A DNA stretch of 64,000 bases. It comes from Thiotrichales bacterium. Its GTDB lineage: Bacteria; Pseudomonadota; Gammaproteobacteria; Francisellales; CACEW01. The notes beneath the pieces were generated by a model. That model was not told where the DNA came from, ran no database searches, and worked only from the letters and a program-made list of their open reading frames with translations. How positions within the stretch are numbered: position 1 is the stretch's first letter; each line of letters opens with the position of its first letter. This document shows positions 27,962-36,255 of the stretch, piece after piece. Location: NCBI GenBank assembly GCA_947478525.1, contig CANJVU010000009.1, positions 18,374-82,373 of the forward strand, written 5' to 3'. The position numbers and the translations under genes are program-made.

Positions 27962-28180
27962 ATGACGATGAACAAAGCAGTTATTACTGAAATAAACCAT
28001 GACACAAAGAATAAAAGAATCTCAGTGGCCATCGCCTATGGCGACAAAATATTCAAGAACTGGCCTCTGGCATTAATGGAAAATGAAGCTTTGATGACAC
28101 ATCTTGATGCTACGGACTCCTGCCAATTTGGCTTTATGGCTGGCATTGAATTTGAACATAGGACACATAAAGAATTATAA
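27962..28180 (+). CDS. Small ICE protein of unknown function (paralogue set, member 3)
   Basis: 72 residues from the ATG at 27962, preferred over an in-frame ATG at 27857 because the longer form would read through the inverted repeat and because AGAGAA precedes 27962. The protein starts with a beta-rich half (AVITEINHDTKNKRISVAIA) and ends with LALMENEALMTHL...GFMAGIEF, matching small gene 2. Function unknown. Confidence 0.65.
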   Translation: MTMNKAVITEINHDTKNKRISVAIAYGDKIFKNWPLALMENEALMTHLDATDSCQFGFMAGIEFEHRTHKEL

Positions 28181-28208
28181 ATTGTCGCTCACAGCGACTC
28201 ACGTGTTG

Positions 28209-28269
28209 ACCTGCATGAGGCCAGGGGAAGTTAAACGAATGCCTCGTATCTACTCCTCTTCATGCAGGT
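28209..28269. terminator. Inverted repeat between convergent genes, possible bidirectional terminator
   Basis: ACCTGCATGA (28209-28218) and TCATGCAGGT (28260-28269) are perfect ten-base arms around a 41-base loop, placed between the end of small gene 3 and the end of the minus-strand regulator. There is no clear T-run, so termination is inferred from position only. Confidence 0.4.
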
Positions 28270-28319
28270 TCAACCAAGTAATCATAGCAGAGAAAAATCC
28301 TCTCCTACAAAATAATCAA

Positions 28320-28874
28320 TCAATCTACAGTAGGTTGACCAGCAATATCTACTGCTAATTTAGCAGCGCCTTTCACTAACTTCTTGCGATCAGCATCTGA
28401 CATTTCACCTTCCATATCCATCAAGTACTGATAGGCTTTGATAGCGAGGCGCAACTTGGTATTTTCTGCCATAGTCTTGGCTTGTGGCAATTGCGACACT
28501 TCTTCAAACACCCCCACCAGCAATTCTTCATTTACTTCTGATCTTACCGGCGCTGTGGTTGGCTTCAGCATTGCACAAAAAGCTTCATTTTGTGCCGGAT
28601 CACCCTCAACTGGCTGCCCTCTTCCGGTTTTCAACCACGAGTTAGAAACTCCAGCAAGCTTACACATCTTATTGAGAAGATCAGAATCCTTCAGGCCATT
28701 GCGGCCACGCTCATAATTATTGTAGGTTAGATAATTTAACCCTAATTTAGCGGCGAATGCTTTCCCCGTTTTAAAACCAGCAAAACGTCTGGCAACTTTC
28801 AGACGCTCACCAAAAGCAACGTTATCGGGATTAAAGTCAGTGAAGGGTAGAGATTTCGTAGCAGATTTTTTCAT
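28320..28874 (-). CDS. Cro/CI-like transcriptional regulator
   Basis: 184 residues. Residues 20-85 are an XRE helix-turn-helix (FGERLKVARRFAGFKTGKAF, LNYLTYNNYERGRNGLKDSD). The rest is helical with no peptidase domain. GGAGGA is well placed before the ATG. It is divergent from csrA, and its promoter overlaps a palindrome, so it probably represses itself and may control the transfer operon. Position corresponds to the regulatory genes next to lvrC/csrT in Legionella elements, though it is not assigned to a named gene here. Confidence 0.85.
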   Translation of the reverse strand: MKKSATKSLPFTDFNPDNVAFGERLKVARRFAGFKTGKAFAAKLGLNYLTYNNYERGRNGLKDSDLLNKMCKLAGVSNSWLKTGRGQPVEGDPAQNEAFCAMLKPTTAPVRSEVNEELLVGVFEEVSQLPQAKTMAENTKLRLAIKAYQYLMDMEGEMSDADRKKLVKGAAKLAVDIAGQPTVD

Positions 28875-28936
28875 ATGTCCTCCGTTCTTATATTGTATTA
28901 GTGATGCTCATGTCTTTAAGTCATCTTGACCTGACT

Positions 28937-28965
28937 ATAATAGTGCATTGACAAACTTGTGTCAA
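28937..28965 (-). promoter_or_regulatory. Sigma-70 promoter of the Cro/CI-like regulator
   Basis: On the minus strand TTGACA (28965-28960) and TATTAT (28942-28937) are 17 bases apart. The start of transcription would be near 28930, giving a leader of about 55 bases. Confidence 0.65.
28948..28965. promoter_or_regulatory. Palindrome overlapping the regulator's -35 element
   Basis: TTGACA and TGTCAA are perfect arms separated by six bases (AACTTG). The right arm is itself the minus-strand -35 box, so a protein bound here would block the promoter. Confidence 0.5.
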
Positions 28966-29147
28966 TATAAATATTCTAAATAACAAAAATACTCACAGAT
29001 TAAGAATACTTTTAAAATAAATCAAGATTATTTTCAATAATTTTTTAAAATTTCTGCTAAAAATCTTCATTTTAGATACTAATCTTCTAAAATATTCTCT
29101 TTTTAATCAATAAGATATACGAACCATAGAAATATTTGCAAAAATAA

Positions 29148-29176
29148 TTGACTATTAGTATTCATTATGATACAAT
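29148..29176 (+). promoter_or_regulatory. Sigma-70 promoter of the csrA/transfer operon
   Basis: TTGACT at 29148-29153 and TACAAT at 29171-29176 with 17 bases between, about 45 bases upstream of the csrA start codon. The rest of the 353-base divergent gap (28875-29227) is very AT-rich with no gene. Confidence 0.65.
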
Positions 29177-29227
29177 TATCTTCAATAAGTCGCCAAAAGA
29201 CTTAGAGAACCACAGGAGGAGTTAACC

Positions 29228-29464
29228 ATGTTAGTCATGAATCGTAAAGAGAGAGAGTCCATCTTTATTGGAAAAGAAGATGAGATCGAAGTAAAAATCT
29301 TAGGTGTACACAACTTCGAGGGAGAACCGGTATATCGAATCGGCGTTCAAGCTGCTAAAGACGTTCCCATTCGCCGCGATAACTATATTCCCAAAGCAGT
29401 TAAGTTACAGATGGCCATGCAAGCTGAAAACGATAGCTATTCAACCACAGGAGATGCCGCATGA
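29228..29464 (+). CDS. csrA: CsrA-family translational regulator (LvrC/CsrT type)
   Basis: 78 residues. The CsrA fold is evident: LVMNRKERESIFIG, EIEVKILGV, and the RNA-binding end VYRIGVQAAKDVPIRRDNY, where the conserved Arg of the GI-AP-DV-VHR signature is kept, although the usual HREEI reads RRDNY. The C-terminal tail is short. CAGGAGGAG precedes the ATG. CsrA proteins bind GGA motifs in mRNA leaders and alter translation. As first gene of a GI-type transfer operon it matches the ICE-borne CsrA class described in Legionella (lvrC, csrT), rather than the housekeeping CsrA. Its stop overlaps pilL, so it is coupled to the transfer genes. Confidence 0.92.
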   Translation: MLVMNRKERESIFIGKEDEIEVKILGVHNFEGEPVYRIGVQAAKDVPIRRDNYIPKAVKLQMAMQAENDSYSTTGDAA

Positions 29465-29958
29465 GACCGATCTTCTGGTTTAGTGTAGCCACCATGCTCA
29501 CAGCAAATGCCATGCAATTAGGTTTTGCTGATACAGCACCTGCTATTAAAGAAACCGTTATTGGACAATTTTTAACAGTCAATAACAACGCTTCAACAGC
29601 TCAGCGCGATCCATTGCAACAAACCTTCCAAGTGCGTTTTCCATTATCGGTGATCACCGTTGGTGATGCGATGAGTTATGTATTGAGCACCACGGGCTAT
29701 CATCTGATGCATGACGCTCAAGCCTATCCATGGGCCGAACAGATGATGAAACGCCCTCTTCCCCTGGCGCAACGTCATCTGGGACCCATGACACTGCAAG
29801 ATGGATTGCAGACTCTGGCAGGCAGTGATTTTCAGATGATTGAAGATCCGGTCAATCGCCTGGTTACTTTTCGTGTTAAACCATCGCTGGGCGATCTGTA
29901 TGACCCACTGGTTGCCCCGCCAGAGCCCGCTACTCTCACCGTTACCACCGAATCCTAA
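29461..29958 (+). CDS. pilL: PilL-like conjugation protein (TIGR03748 family)
   Basis: 165 residues with a signal peptide (to about residue 22) and a secretin-N-like domain: DPLQQTFQVRFPLSVITVGDAMSYVL followed by LPLAQRHLGPMTLQDGLQTLAG, typical of the PilL C-terminal family found at the head of GI-type conjugation operons. It is thought to be an envelope component of the mating apparatus. It is shorter than fused PilL proteins, matching the family's C-terminal half. Coupled to csrA by ATGA overlap. Confidence 0.85.
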   Translation: MRPIFWFSVATMLTANAMQLGFADTAPAIKETVIGQFLTVNNNASTAQRDPLQQTFQVRFPLSVITVGDAMSYVLSTTGYHLMHDAQAYPWAEQMMKRPLPLAQRHLGPMTLQDGLQTLAGSDFQMIEDPVNRLVTFRVKPSLGDLYDPLVAPPEPATLTVTTES

Positions 29959-29967
29959 GGAGCCACT

Positions 29968-30900
29968 ATGAATAACGCCACTAACAATATCGTAACTGAA
30001 TCCAAGACTACCGATAAATTTGTGACATCAGAAAAAAATATGAGACCCACCACACAGCCACAAGCAAAAGCTGCTGAAAAGGTTGTGCAGGCGGAAAAGA
30101 ATATAAATTCATCCGAAAAAACAACCGAAGAAAATAAACGCATAAATTCTTTGAAGAAATTATCGCAATCATTTAACAAGATAATTGCTTTGAAAGATTC
30201 AATTCAATTAAAGAGCCGAATGAGTGCGGCTAAAAATTTCTATAAAAAGCTAACACCCCGCAACAAGTTGATTCTGGCAGGCAGCGCTGGCGTTTTGATT
30301 TTACTGGTTGTGGCTGGTAGCATTGACAGCTTAACGAGTCAATCAAAGACCCCCACTTATTCTTATGCTCTTTCAGGTGCAGAAAGTGGCAGCAGTCATC
30401 AGGCAAAACCAACTGTAGACCCGGTATTGGCAAAGCTCAATCACATTGAGCATCAGATGACGCTGATTCAGAAGCAACAATCGACTAACAACCCATCGGC
30501 ACAAAACCTGAGTGAATTGAATCAAAACATTCTCAGTTTAAAACAGGCCGTGGCAGCACTGGAAACCAATTCACCTAATAGTGTGGCAGAAATTCAAACC
30601 TTGGTAACAAACAGCAACCAGGCACTCTCGGGTCAGTTAAACAGCATTCAGCAAACGGTTGATGCCTTGAAGAAACAGGCGACCCCAAAACATTATCTCC
30701 CCGCCTCCACTCTGCCCTGGGCCATTGAAGGCATTGATGTACGCAACTTCAAACCGGTGGTAGTACGTGCCAATGGCTTTGATGCGATGACCAAAGGTGA
30801 TGTACGTGATGGCTGGCAATTAATTGATGTGCGCTTTGACCCAGCACGCGCTGTGTTTCAAAGCATTAAAAACCCCAATAATTACGTGAAGGTGCAATAG
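29968..30900 (+). CDS. ICE membrane protein of unknown function
   Basis: 310 residues: a Lys/Thr-rich cytoplasmic region, one transmembrane helix at about residues 99-116 (LILAGSAGVLILLVVAGSI), a long Gln/Asn-rich coiled region, and a folded C-terminal domain (LPWAIEGIDVRNFKPVVVRA onward). The bitopic layout resembles TcpQ/PilP-like envelope-spanning factors, but no family could be named. AAGGAG precedes the ATG. Likely part of the mating apparatus given its operon position. Confidence 0.7.
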   Translation: MNNATNNIVTESKTTDKFVTSEKNMRPTTQPQAKAAEKVVQAEKNINSSEKTTEENKRINSLKKLSQSFNKIIALKDSIQLKSRMSAAKNFYKKLTPRNKLILAGSAGVLILLVVAGSIDSLTSQSKTPTYSYALSGAESGSSHQAKPTVDPVLAKLNHIEHQMTLIQKQQSTNNPSAQNLSELNQNILSLKQAVAALETNSPNSVAEIQTLVTNSNQALSGQLNSIQQTVDALKKQATPKHYLPASTLPWAIEGIDVRNFKPVVVRANGFDAMTKGDVRDGWQLIDVRFDPARAVFQSIKNPNNYVKVQ

Positions 30901-30902
30901 CC

Positions 30903-31139
30903 ATGAAACCAATTATCTATGGAACCTTAATGGTGGGTGCAACTTTGATACTCGGTGGTTGTGAGCGATTCAATGCAGTGCAAACCGCCCTGCTTGGACC
31001 CTCACAAGAACAAATAATTGAACAGCATCAAAGTCAGGTGCGTGAAGCATGTGATCAGGCACCTATTTTGTATGCCAATTTAACCACTCCGGCAGCCAAT
31101 CGGATGTATAGCCTGCCGGATCAGACACTTTGCATATAG
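30903..31139 (+). CDS. Small lipoprotein of the transfer operon
   Basis: 78 residues with a lipoprotein signal: the lipobox LGGC places the acylated Cys at residue 20. The mature part (about 58 residues) has two further Cys. It follows the membrane protein by two bases. Role probably structural in the outer part of the conjugation channel; no family recognised. Confidence 0.75.
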   Translation: MKPIIYGTLMVGATLILGGCERFNAVQTALLGPSQEQIIEQHQSQVREACDQAPILYANLTTPAANRMYSLPDQTLCI

Positions 31140-31176
31140 GAACGAAACGAGCAAAACAATTTTACAGTTAACGGCG

Positions 31177-31204
31177 GTACCTGGTGTGTTTGGCACCACA
31201 GTAC
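31177..31204 (+). other. Hairpin in the 164-base gap of the transfer operon
   Basis: GTAC plus TGGTG pair with CACCA plus GTAC around a seven-base loop, with small internal mismatches. It lies midway between the lipoprotein and the next gene; could be an attenuator or processing site. Confidence 0.35.
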
Positions 31205-31303
31205 AAACCATGGCAAGTTGAAGCCCCACTGTCTTTAGACATAAGTGGATACGAAGCGGCCACACATCAGGTTAACCCCGTTTTATTGAGGAATGGTAAC
31301 AGT

Positions 31304-32113
31304 ATGAACAACATGATTTTACGATTGACGGCACTGGGACTTGGTATGATCTTGTCGGTACAAACGATGGCAAGTGAAGCCCTGAGCGAAGGATACCAGA
31401 CAACAGATCCCCAAGTTTCCACCGTCACTTATAGCGAAACGGCATTTGATCATCTCTCTTCTGATCAACAAAAGCAGATTGCTACCGTATGGAGTTTAGA
31501 TCACCAAGACTATGCCCACTACCTATCGCTGATGCAAAACACCCCATCGGGTCGCTGGTATAAAAACCTGGACCCGGCAGAGGTGTTAATGCTCAACGCT
31601 AAGGATGATCAAAGTCGTATGAAATACGCATTGATTGTTGCTAAAAATACCCATGATCGCGGTGATCATGAGTTAGCAGCACAAAAGGCATATGACCAGG
31701 CATGGCAAGAGCTTTACCCCAACCAGCCGCGAGTTATTATCCCCGGACAAACACCCCAATCATTCCGTCAATTGCACGCAGGTGATGCGCTATTGTTCTT
31801 TACCAAGATTGATGACAGCAGCAGTAACGCCACCCTACAACAATTGTTTGAACTGATTGCTCATCACAGCGACGTTAGGTTGCAAATATTTATCATGGGC
31901 AACCCTGACAGCAAGGCAATTGAAGCCTGGGCAAATCAGCAAAAAATCCCAACCGATCTGTATGGCGCGGGTGTGATCAAAATGCAATTGGATAAGGGAT
32001 ATCTGGCGACACTTTCACAATCGGCGTTACCAACTCCTGTATTGATGCTCAATCACAACCAGGATTTAACACTTGTTTCAAGTGATGAATTTAACCATTG
32101 GCTAGGAGACTAA
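31304..32113 (+). CDS. ICE protein, TIGR03759 family
   Basis: 269 residues from the ATG at 31304, chosen because a signal peptide (MNNMILRLTALGLGMILSVQ) follows and GAGGAA precedes it. The central HQDYAHYLSLMQNTPSGRWY and LDPAEVLMLNAKDDQSRMKY segments are the signature of the TIGR03759 family, found only in GI-type conjugation modules. The C-terminal half resembles a thioredoxin-like fold without the CxxC pair. It is probably a periplasmic assembly factor. Confidence 0.87.
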   Translation: MNNMILRLTALGLGMILSVQTMASEALSEGYQTTDPQVSTVTYSETAFDHLSSDQQKQIATVWSLDHQDYAHYLSLMQNTPSGRWYKNLDPAEVLMLNAKDDQSRMKYALIVAKNTHDRGDHELAAQKAYDQAWQELYPNQPRVIIPGQTPQSFRQLHAGDALLFFTKIDDSSSNATLQQLFELIAHHSDVRLQIFIMGNPDSKAIEAWANQQKIPTDLYGAGVIKMQLDKGYLATLSQSALPTPVLMLNHNQDLTLVSSDEFNHWLGD

Positions 32114-32115
32114 CC

Positions 32116-32646
32116 ATGAAAATATTATTGACCACCGCTCTATTAAGTACCGCCCTTGCTGCACAAGCAAGTGCTCCGATACCCATTATCGATGAACAAT
32201 CGCCAACGGTACCGGCAGCGCCTTATCTGCAAGCTATTTCCCCCGATATCGGGCAATTGGTGGCGGGTATTACCCCAGAAACCATTCAGCAGGCGGCACA
32301 GGCACCAGCAGAGCTTCATATACAGGTATTCCCCGTGACCACCCCCAGCATGACCCCCGGTAAAGTAACAGCTAAAAACATACAGCTTCCCCTATTACCG
32401 GGTCCCGTATTCGTGATTGGCGATGACAAAAAATCTCGTCACTGGCTACTGGATCACAAACAACAACTCGAAAAATTAAAAGCCACAGGTATTGTTGCAT
32501 CGGTACAGACTGAGACCGCGCTTAAACACTTGCAGAAGCTCGCCAAACCACTTTTATTGCTACCGGTATCAGCTGAGCAGATTGGCCAGAGTATTGAGGT
32601 GACACATTACCCCATATTAGTGACTGCCACTCAAGTAAGCCAATAG
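32116..32646 (+). CDS. ICE protein, TIGR03765 (PFL_4695) family
   Basis: 176 residues from the ATG at 32116 (GGAG just upstream). A signal peptide (MKILLTTALLSTALAAQASA) is followed by a conserved C-terminal domain with GPVFVIGDDKKSRHWLLDHK and LLLLPVSAEQIGQSIEV, which matches the TIGR03765 family. In related elements a lytic transglycosylase gene usually sits beside it; none is present here. Periplasmic role, mechanism unknown. Confidence 0.85.
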   Translation: MKILLTTALLSTALAAQASAPIPIIDEQSPTVPAAPYLQAISPDIGQLVAGITPETIQQAAQAPAELHIQVFPVTTPSMTPGKVTAKNIQLPLLPGPVFVIGDDKKSRHWLLDHKQQLEKLKATGIVASVQTETALKHLQKLAKPLLLLPVSAEQIGQSIEVTHYPILVTATQVSQ

Positions 32647-32657
32647 GAGCGCAAGTC

Positions 32658-34574
32658 ATGAGCAAACACTATCCCATTGAAGCAATGTTACGACCTCCCA
32701 TTGAATGGTGGTCGGCCGCTGTGTGTGGTATTACTGGGGCTACGGCTTTATTGATCCCACATGATATTTACATCAGTAGAACATCCGGTATTTTGCTGGG
32801 CGTGAGCTGTACCTATATTGCAGTAAAACGGTTTTGCCAGGGGCTTTACGTTCGCCGCTACCAGAAGAATTTAGTCGCTCTCCCCGCTTATTCTCTGGTA
32901 TCCAGCGCTCTTCCCAAAGCACATGGCAAATTATTTCTCGGCAAAGGCTTTAAATGGCAGGCGACTCATACCCAACGCCTACATGATTGTGCCCGTGCGG
33001 GTATTGAAAAGTTGAGCTCACAAAAAACTGCCGAGCAAGTTGTCGGTGGCAACCCGATTCTGCATGGTGTTGAACCCAATGAAACCGATGTCTGGATGAA
33101 TCTGAATGACCGGGTTGGCCACACGCTGGTGTTAGGAACCACCCGAGTAGGTAAAACCCGCCTCTTAGAAGTATTGGTCAGCCAGGATATCGAGCGTGGT
33201 GATTGCGTTGTCGTACTTGATCCCAAGGGTGATGCCGGACTACTGCGTCGTATTGTGTTTGAAGCCGTACGTGCCGGTCGTGAAGACGATCTGCTCATTT
33301 TTCATCTGGGGTTCCCCTCTGTTTCTGCTCGTTACAATCCGATTGGCCATTTTGCTCGTATTACGGAAGTGGCCAATCGCGTTGCCAACCAGCTCCCCGG
33401 CTCTGGTGAATCCGCTGCCTTTAAAGAATTTGGCTGGCGTTTCGTCAATATCATTACTCGCGCCCTGGTGGCATTGGGTCGAGTACCGGACTATACACAG
33501 ATCCAGCGCTATATCCTGAACATTGACCAGCTGCTGCTGGACTACTGCAACTTATGGCTACCTACGGTCGACAGCAGCTGGAAAAGCACCGTGCAGTCGA
33601 TTGAAAATGAGATCAATATGCATGACCTGCCAATCCATCTGCGCAACCGCTCCAAACGGATGGTGGCAATTGCCCACTACATTCAGCGCTGTGATTTTTA
33701 TAATCCGATTGCTGATGGCTTATGTTCGGCATTTAATTACGACAAAACCTATTTTGATAAAATCACTGCATCATTGCTGCCATTGCTAGAAAAATTGACC
33801 GCTGGTCAATCTGCTGAGCTGATCTCACCCGATTATTTTAATCTGGAAGACAAACGCCCCACCTTTGACTGGATGCAGGTGATTCGTGGCAAAAAAATTG
33901 TTTATATTGGCTTGGATGCTCTTTCTGACCCCACTGTCGCTGGTGCCATTGGTAACTCGATGTTCTCCGATCTGTGTTCGGTGGCCGGTCAGCTCTATAA
34001 ATTTGGCGTACAAGAATCGGCGGATGAGGCACCCGTTAAAACCTTTCATCCTGTTTGTGTGCATGCTGATGAGTTCAATGAATTGATTGGTGAAGACTTT
34101 ATTCCCCTGCTTAACAAGGCCGGTGGTGCCCAGTTCCAGGTGACGGCCTACACACAGACCTGGTCAGATGTGGAAGCAAGCCTGGGTAATCGTGCCAAAG
34201 CCGGTCAGGTCGGCGGTAACCTAAACACCCTAATTTGCCTGCGGGTACTGGATGAAGAAACCGCAAAACTCTTCACCAACAAATTACCACAACGCGTGGT
34301 GATTAAAAGCCTGATGGAAGCCTCTTCCGTATCGGATACTGCCAATATGGGCTCAGATCAGGATTTTACTTCCAATAACGAAGACCGGCTGACGCAGCAG
34401 GAAGTACCGATGATTACTCCGGATGATCTGATTCAGTTACCCAAGGGGCAAGCGTTTGTGCTGCTGAATGGCGGTGAGCTTTATAAAATCCGCATCCCCC
34501 TGACCGAGGATGACATGTCACACATACCACAAGCCGTTGAAGGCATTGCTAACTTGTTGGAGCAACGGGTATGA
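32658..34574 (+). CDS. traD: Type IV coupling protein TraD
   Basis: 638 residues. Two N-terminal transmembrane helices (ICGITGATALLIP region), a Walker A motif GTTRVGKT at residues 160-167, Walker B-type VVVLDPKGD, and the C-terminal VFVHADEFNE-like segment with an arginine-finger region. It belongs to the VirD4/TraD hexameric ATPases that bring the relaxase-DNA complex to the channel. It overlaps the next gene by four bases. Length is normal for the GI-type TraD. Confidence 0.93.
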   Translation: MSKHYPIEAMLRPPIEWWSAAVCGITGATALLIPHDIYISRTSGILLGVSCTYIAVKRFCQGLYVRRYQKNLVALPAYSLVSSALPKAHGKLFLGKGFKWQATHTQRLHDCARAGIEKLSSQKTAEQVVGGNPILHGVEPNETDVWMNLNDRVGHTLVLGTTRVGKTRLLEVLVSQDIERGDCVVVLDPKGDAGLLRRIVFEAVRAGREDDLLIFHLGFPSVSARYNPIGHFARITEVANRVANQLPGSGESAAFKEFGWRFVNIITRALVALGRVPDYTQIQRYILNIDQLLLDYCNLWLPTVDSSWKSTVQSIENEINMHDLPIHLRNRSKRMVAIAHYIQRCDFYNPIADGLCSAFNYDKTYFDKITASLLPLLEKLTAGQSAELISPDYFNLEDKRPTFDWMQVIRGKKIVYIGLDALSDPTVAGAIGNSMFSDLCSVAGQLYKFGVQESADEAPVKTFHPVCVHADEFNELIGEDFIPLLNKAGGAQFQVTAYTQTWSDVEASLGNRAKAGQVGGNLNTLICLRVLDEETAKLFTNKLPQRVVIKSLMEASSVSDTANMGSDQDFTSNNEDRLTQQEVPMITPDDLIQLPKGQAFVLLNGGELYKIRIPLTEDDMSHIPQAVEGIANLLEQRV

Positions 34575-35272
34575 GCAACACTCAACATCATAACAGCTTG
34601 CTGATCGGTTTATTCTGGTTCATCACCAAAACCATTCTGTGGTTGTTATTAGGCGCACTGGTAGCAGAGGCATTGTGGGTGATTCGCTTGTGTACCATGG
34701 GCGAGCCTCAGCAGCTCCTGCTGTTGAATGCATTAACTTTGAATGAATTACATATTTTGAATTCGGCTTTGGTGCACACGTCTGTGGCATCAAATCTTAT
34801 TGGCATGATGGTAGCCGATATACATCATGCCAGCATTTGGGCATCAGGAATGGCTCAAAGCGCAGGATCGACAAACATCGAGATTCAGGATCAACCGTTT
34901 GTCACTTCAGCCACCGTTGCGGTGCTCCCCTCCGCAAAGGCACTGTTACAGGTGTCCATTGGTGCGCTGGAGCTGACTGGATTGCGGTTACTGAATCTTG
35001 CGGTACAAGTACCGGTGTTTGTATGGGTAGGACTGATAGGATTAACGGATGGTCTGGTGCAACGTGAATTGCGCAAGTTTCAGGGTGGCCGCGAAAGCGC
35101 CCTGATCTATCATCGTGCCAGGAGTGCGATTTTTCCTGCGGTTCTCGCAGGTATGCTGCTTTATCTCGCCTTGCCGCTCACGACTTCACCAGACCTTCTG
35201 CTCGCGCCCTTTGCATTGCTCTTTGGTATGGCCATTGCATTGAGTGCACGAGCCTTCAAAAAGTACCTGTGA
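34571..35272 (+). CDS. ICE membrane protein, TIGR03747 family
   Basis: 233 residues with four or so transmembrane segments, including FWFITKTILWLLLGALVAEA at the N-terminus and the SAIFPAVLAGMLLYLALPLT stretch near the C-terminus. The GLTDGLVQRELRKFQGGRES segment is the recognisable family motif. Always next to traD in GI-type modules, it is likely an inner-membrane part that assists the coupling protein. Confidence 0.87.
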   Translation: MSNTQHHNSLLIGLFWFITKTILWLLLGALVAEALWVIRLCTMGEPQQLLLLNALTLNELHILNSALVHTSVASNLIGMMVADIHHASIWASGMAQSAGSTNIEIQDQPFVTSATVAVLPSAKALLQVSIGALELTGLRLLNLAVQVPVFVWVGLIGLTDGLVQRELRKFQGGRESALIYHRARSAIFPAVLAGMLLYLALPLTTSPDLLLAPFALLFGMAIALSARAFKKYL

Positions 35273-35289
35273 GGTCTTAAAAGGAAATC

Positions 35290-35607
35290 ATGAAAACCAA
35301 TATCCAGTTATGGGCATTAAGCATTGCCATAGGCGCAATCAGCCCGGTATATGCCACGACCAATTTAGAGAATGCCGATCTGTCCCTTGTAGTGCAACAG
35401 TTACAGGCGGTTTATCCGCTGATCGCAGAAGCACAACAACAGGCCGATCCGAACGCCCGTACTCAGTTTCATTATGACTGGTTACGCGGTGATTTGAACA
35501 CGGTGATTACCGGGATTAACCAGAAGCTTAAACCGCTTCCACTTGAACCCCGCGAAATCAAACCGTTGAAAGGTGATTACCTGACCGTGGGGAGTAACGC
35601 GCTATGA
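35290..35607 (+). CDS. RAQPRD-family ICE protein
   Basis: 105 residues with a signal peptide and the helical core ADPNARTQFHYDWLRGDLNT, followed by INQKLKPLPLEPREIKPLKG where the family's name motif RAQPRD is replaced by LEPREI. Small periplasmic protein found at this position in GI-type modules (between TIGR03747 and TIGR03758). Function unknown. AAGGAAA precedes the ATG; the end overlaps the next gene by four bases. Confidence 0.83.
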   Translation: MKTNIQLWALSIAIGAISPVYATTNLENADLSLVVQQLQAVYPLIAEAQQQADPNARTQFHYDWLRGDLNTVITGINQKLKPLPLEPREIKPLKGDYLTVGSNAL

Positions 35608-35843
35608 GCATGAGTGATGCCCAAGTGCAGGCGTTTTATGCCGCCTCTGGTGTGCATGTAACAAGCCTCACCTTTTGTATTCAACTCCTGGTTGGCGGCA
35701 TCTCGATTCTCACCTCGCTGATGATTTTGACGGGGTTGATGAGGCTGCTTGAAACCAACCAGGTCTGGGACAAGATCGTGTTTTTGATGTGCCTGATGGG
35801 GTTGTCGTTTGTATTGATGATGATCTTTATCTATTTAGCTTAA
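35604..35843 (+). CDS. ICE membrane protein, TIGR03758 family
   Basis: 79 residues with two transmembrane helices (FCIQLLVGGISILTSLMILT and MCLMGLSFVLMMIFIYLA). Size and the N-terminal QVQAFYAASG segment match the small TIGR03758/DUF3262 proteins. Likely a pilus or inner-membrane component, by analogy with VirB2/VirB3-sized proteins. Confidence 0.85.
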   Translation: MSMSDAQVQAFYAASGVHVTSLTFCIQLLVGGISILTSLMILTGLMRLLETNQVWDKIVFLMCLMGLSFVLMMIFIYLA

Positions 35844-35874
35844 CCAATAAAAAGTAACAAAAAGGAGAACGGAT

Positions 35875-36243
35875 ATGTTGAACAACTTAAAAAGTAAATG
35901 GTATGGCTTGATAGGTGCCGCTACTGCACTAACGCTCTCATCGCGCGCCTACGCCGATGCTAACCCCTTCCCCACCATTTCCGGTGGTGATGCCGGTGCC
36001 GATGTGGTGCAAACCGCAGGCGGCCATATGGAATCGGCGATGAAATATTTGACCATTGGCCTGGGCGGAATGCTGATTCTGGTGTGCCTTGGCGTGATTG
36101 TCCATCGTATGCGCGAGGATTCCCGCGAGAAAGATCATGGCAACTTAATCATGACCTATGTGATGTGTGCCTTAGGTATGACGATTGGGTTTGTGTTGAT
36201 CGGTATTGGCTGGACGGCATTCAGCGCCACCATAACCGGTTAA
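35875..36243 (+). CDS. Pilin-like ICE protein, TIGR03745 family
   Basis: 122 residues with a signal sequence, a GGDAGADVVQTAGGHMESAM segment and two transmembrane helices separated by a short charged loop (RMREDSREKDHGN). This layout matches TIGR03745/DUF2976, considered the pilin-type subunit of GI-type systems. AAGGAGAACGG precedes the ATG. Confidence 0.86.
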   Translation: MLNNLKSKWYGLIGAATALTLSSRAYADANPFPTISGGDAGADVVQTAGGHMESAMKYLTIGLGGMLILVCLGVIVHRMREDSREKDHGNLIMTYVMCALGMTIGFVLIGIGWTAFSATITG

Positions 36244-36255
36244 GGGAGACGTACC

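Noticed and set aside
29968..30900. Possible TcpQ/PilP or DotG-like assignment for the membrane protein
   Set aside because: Only the bitopic layout is shared; no diagnostic motif was seen, so it is left as unknown.
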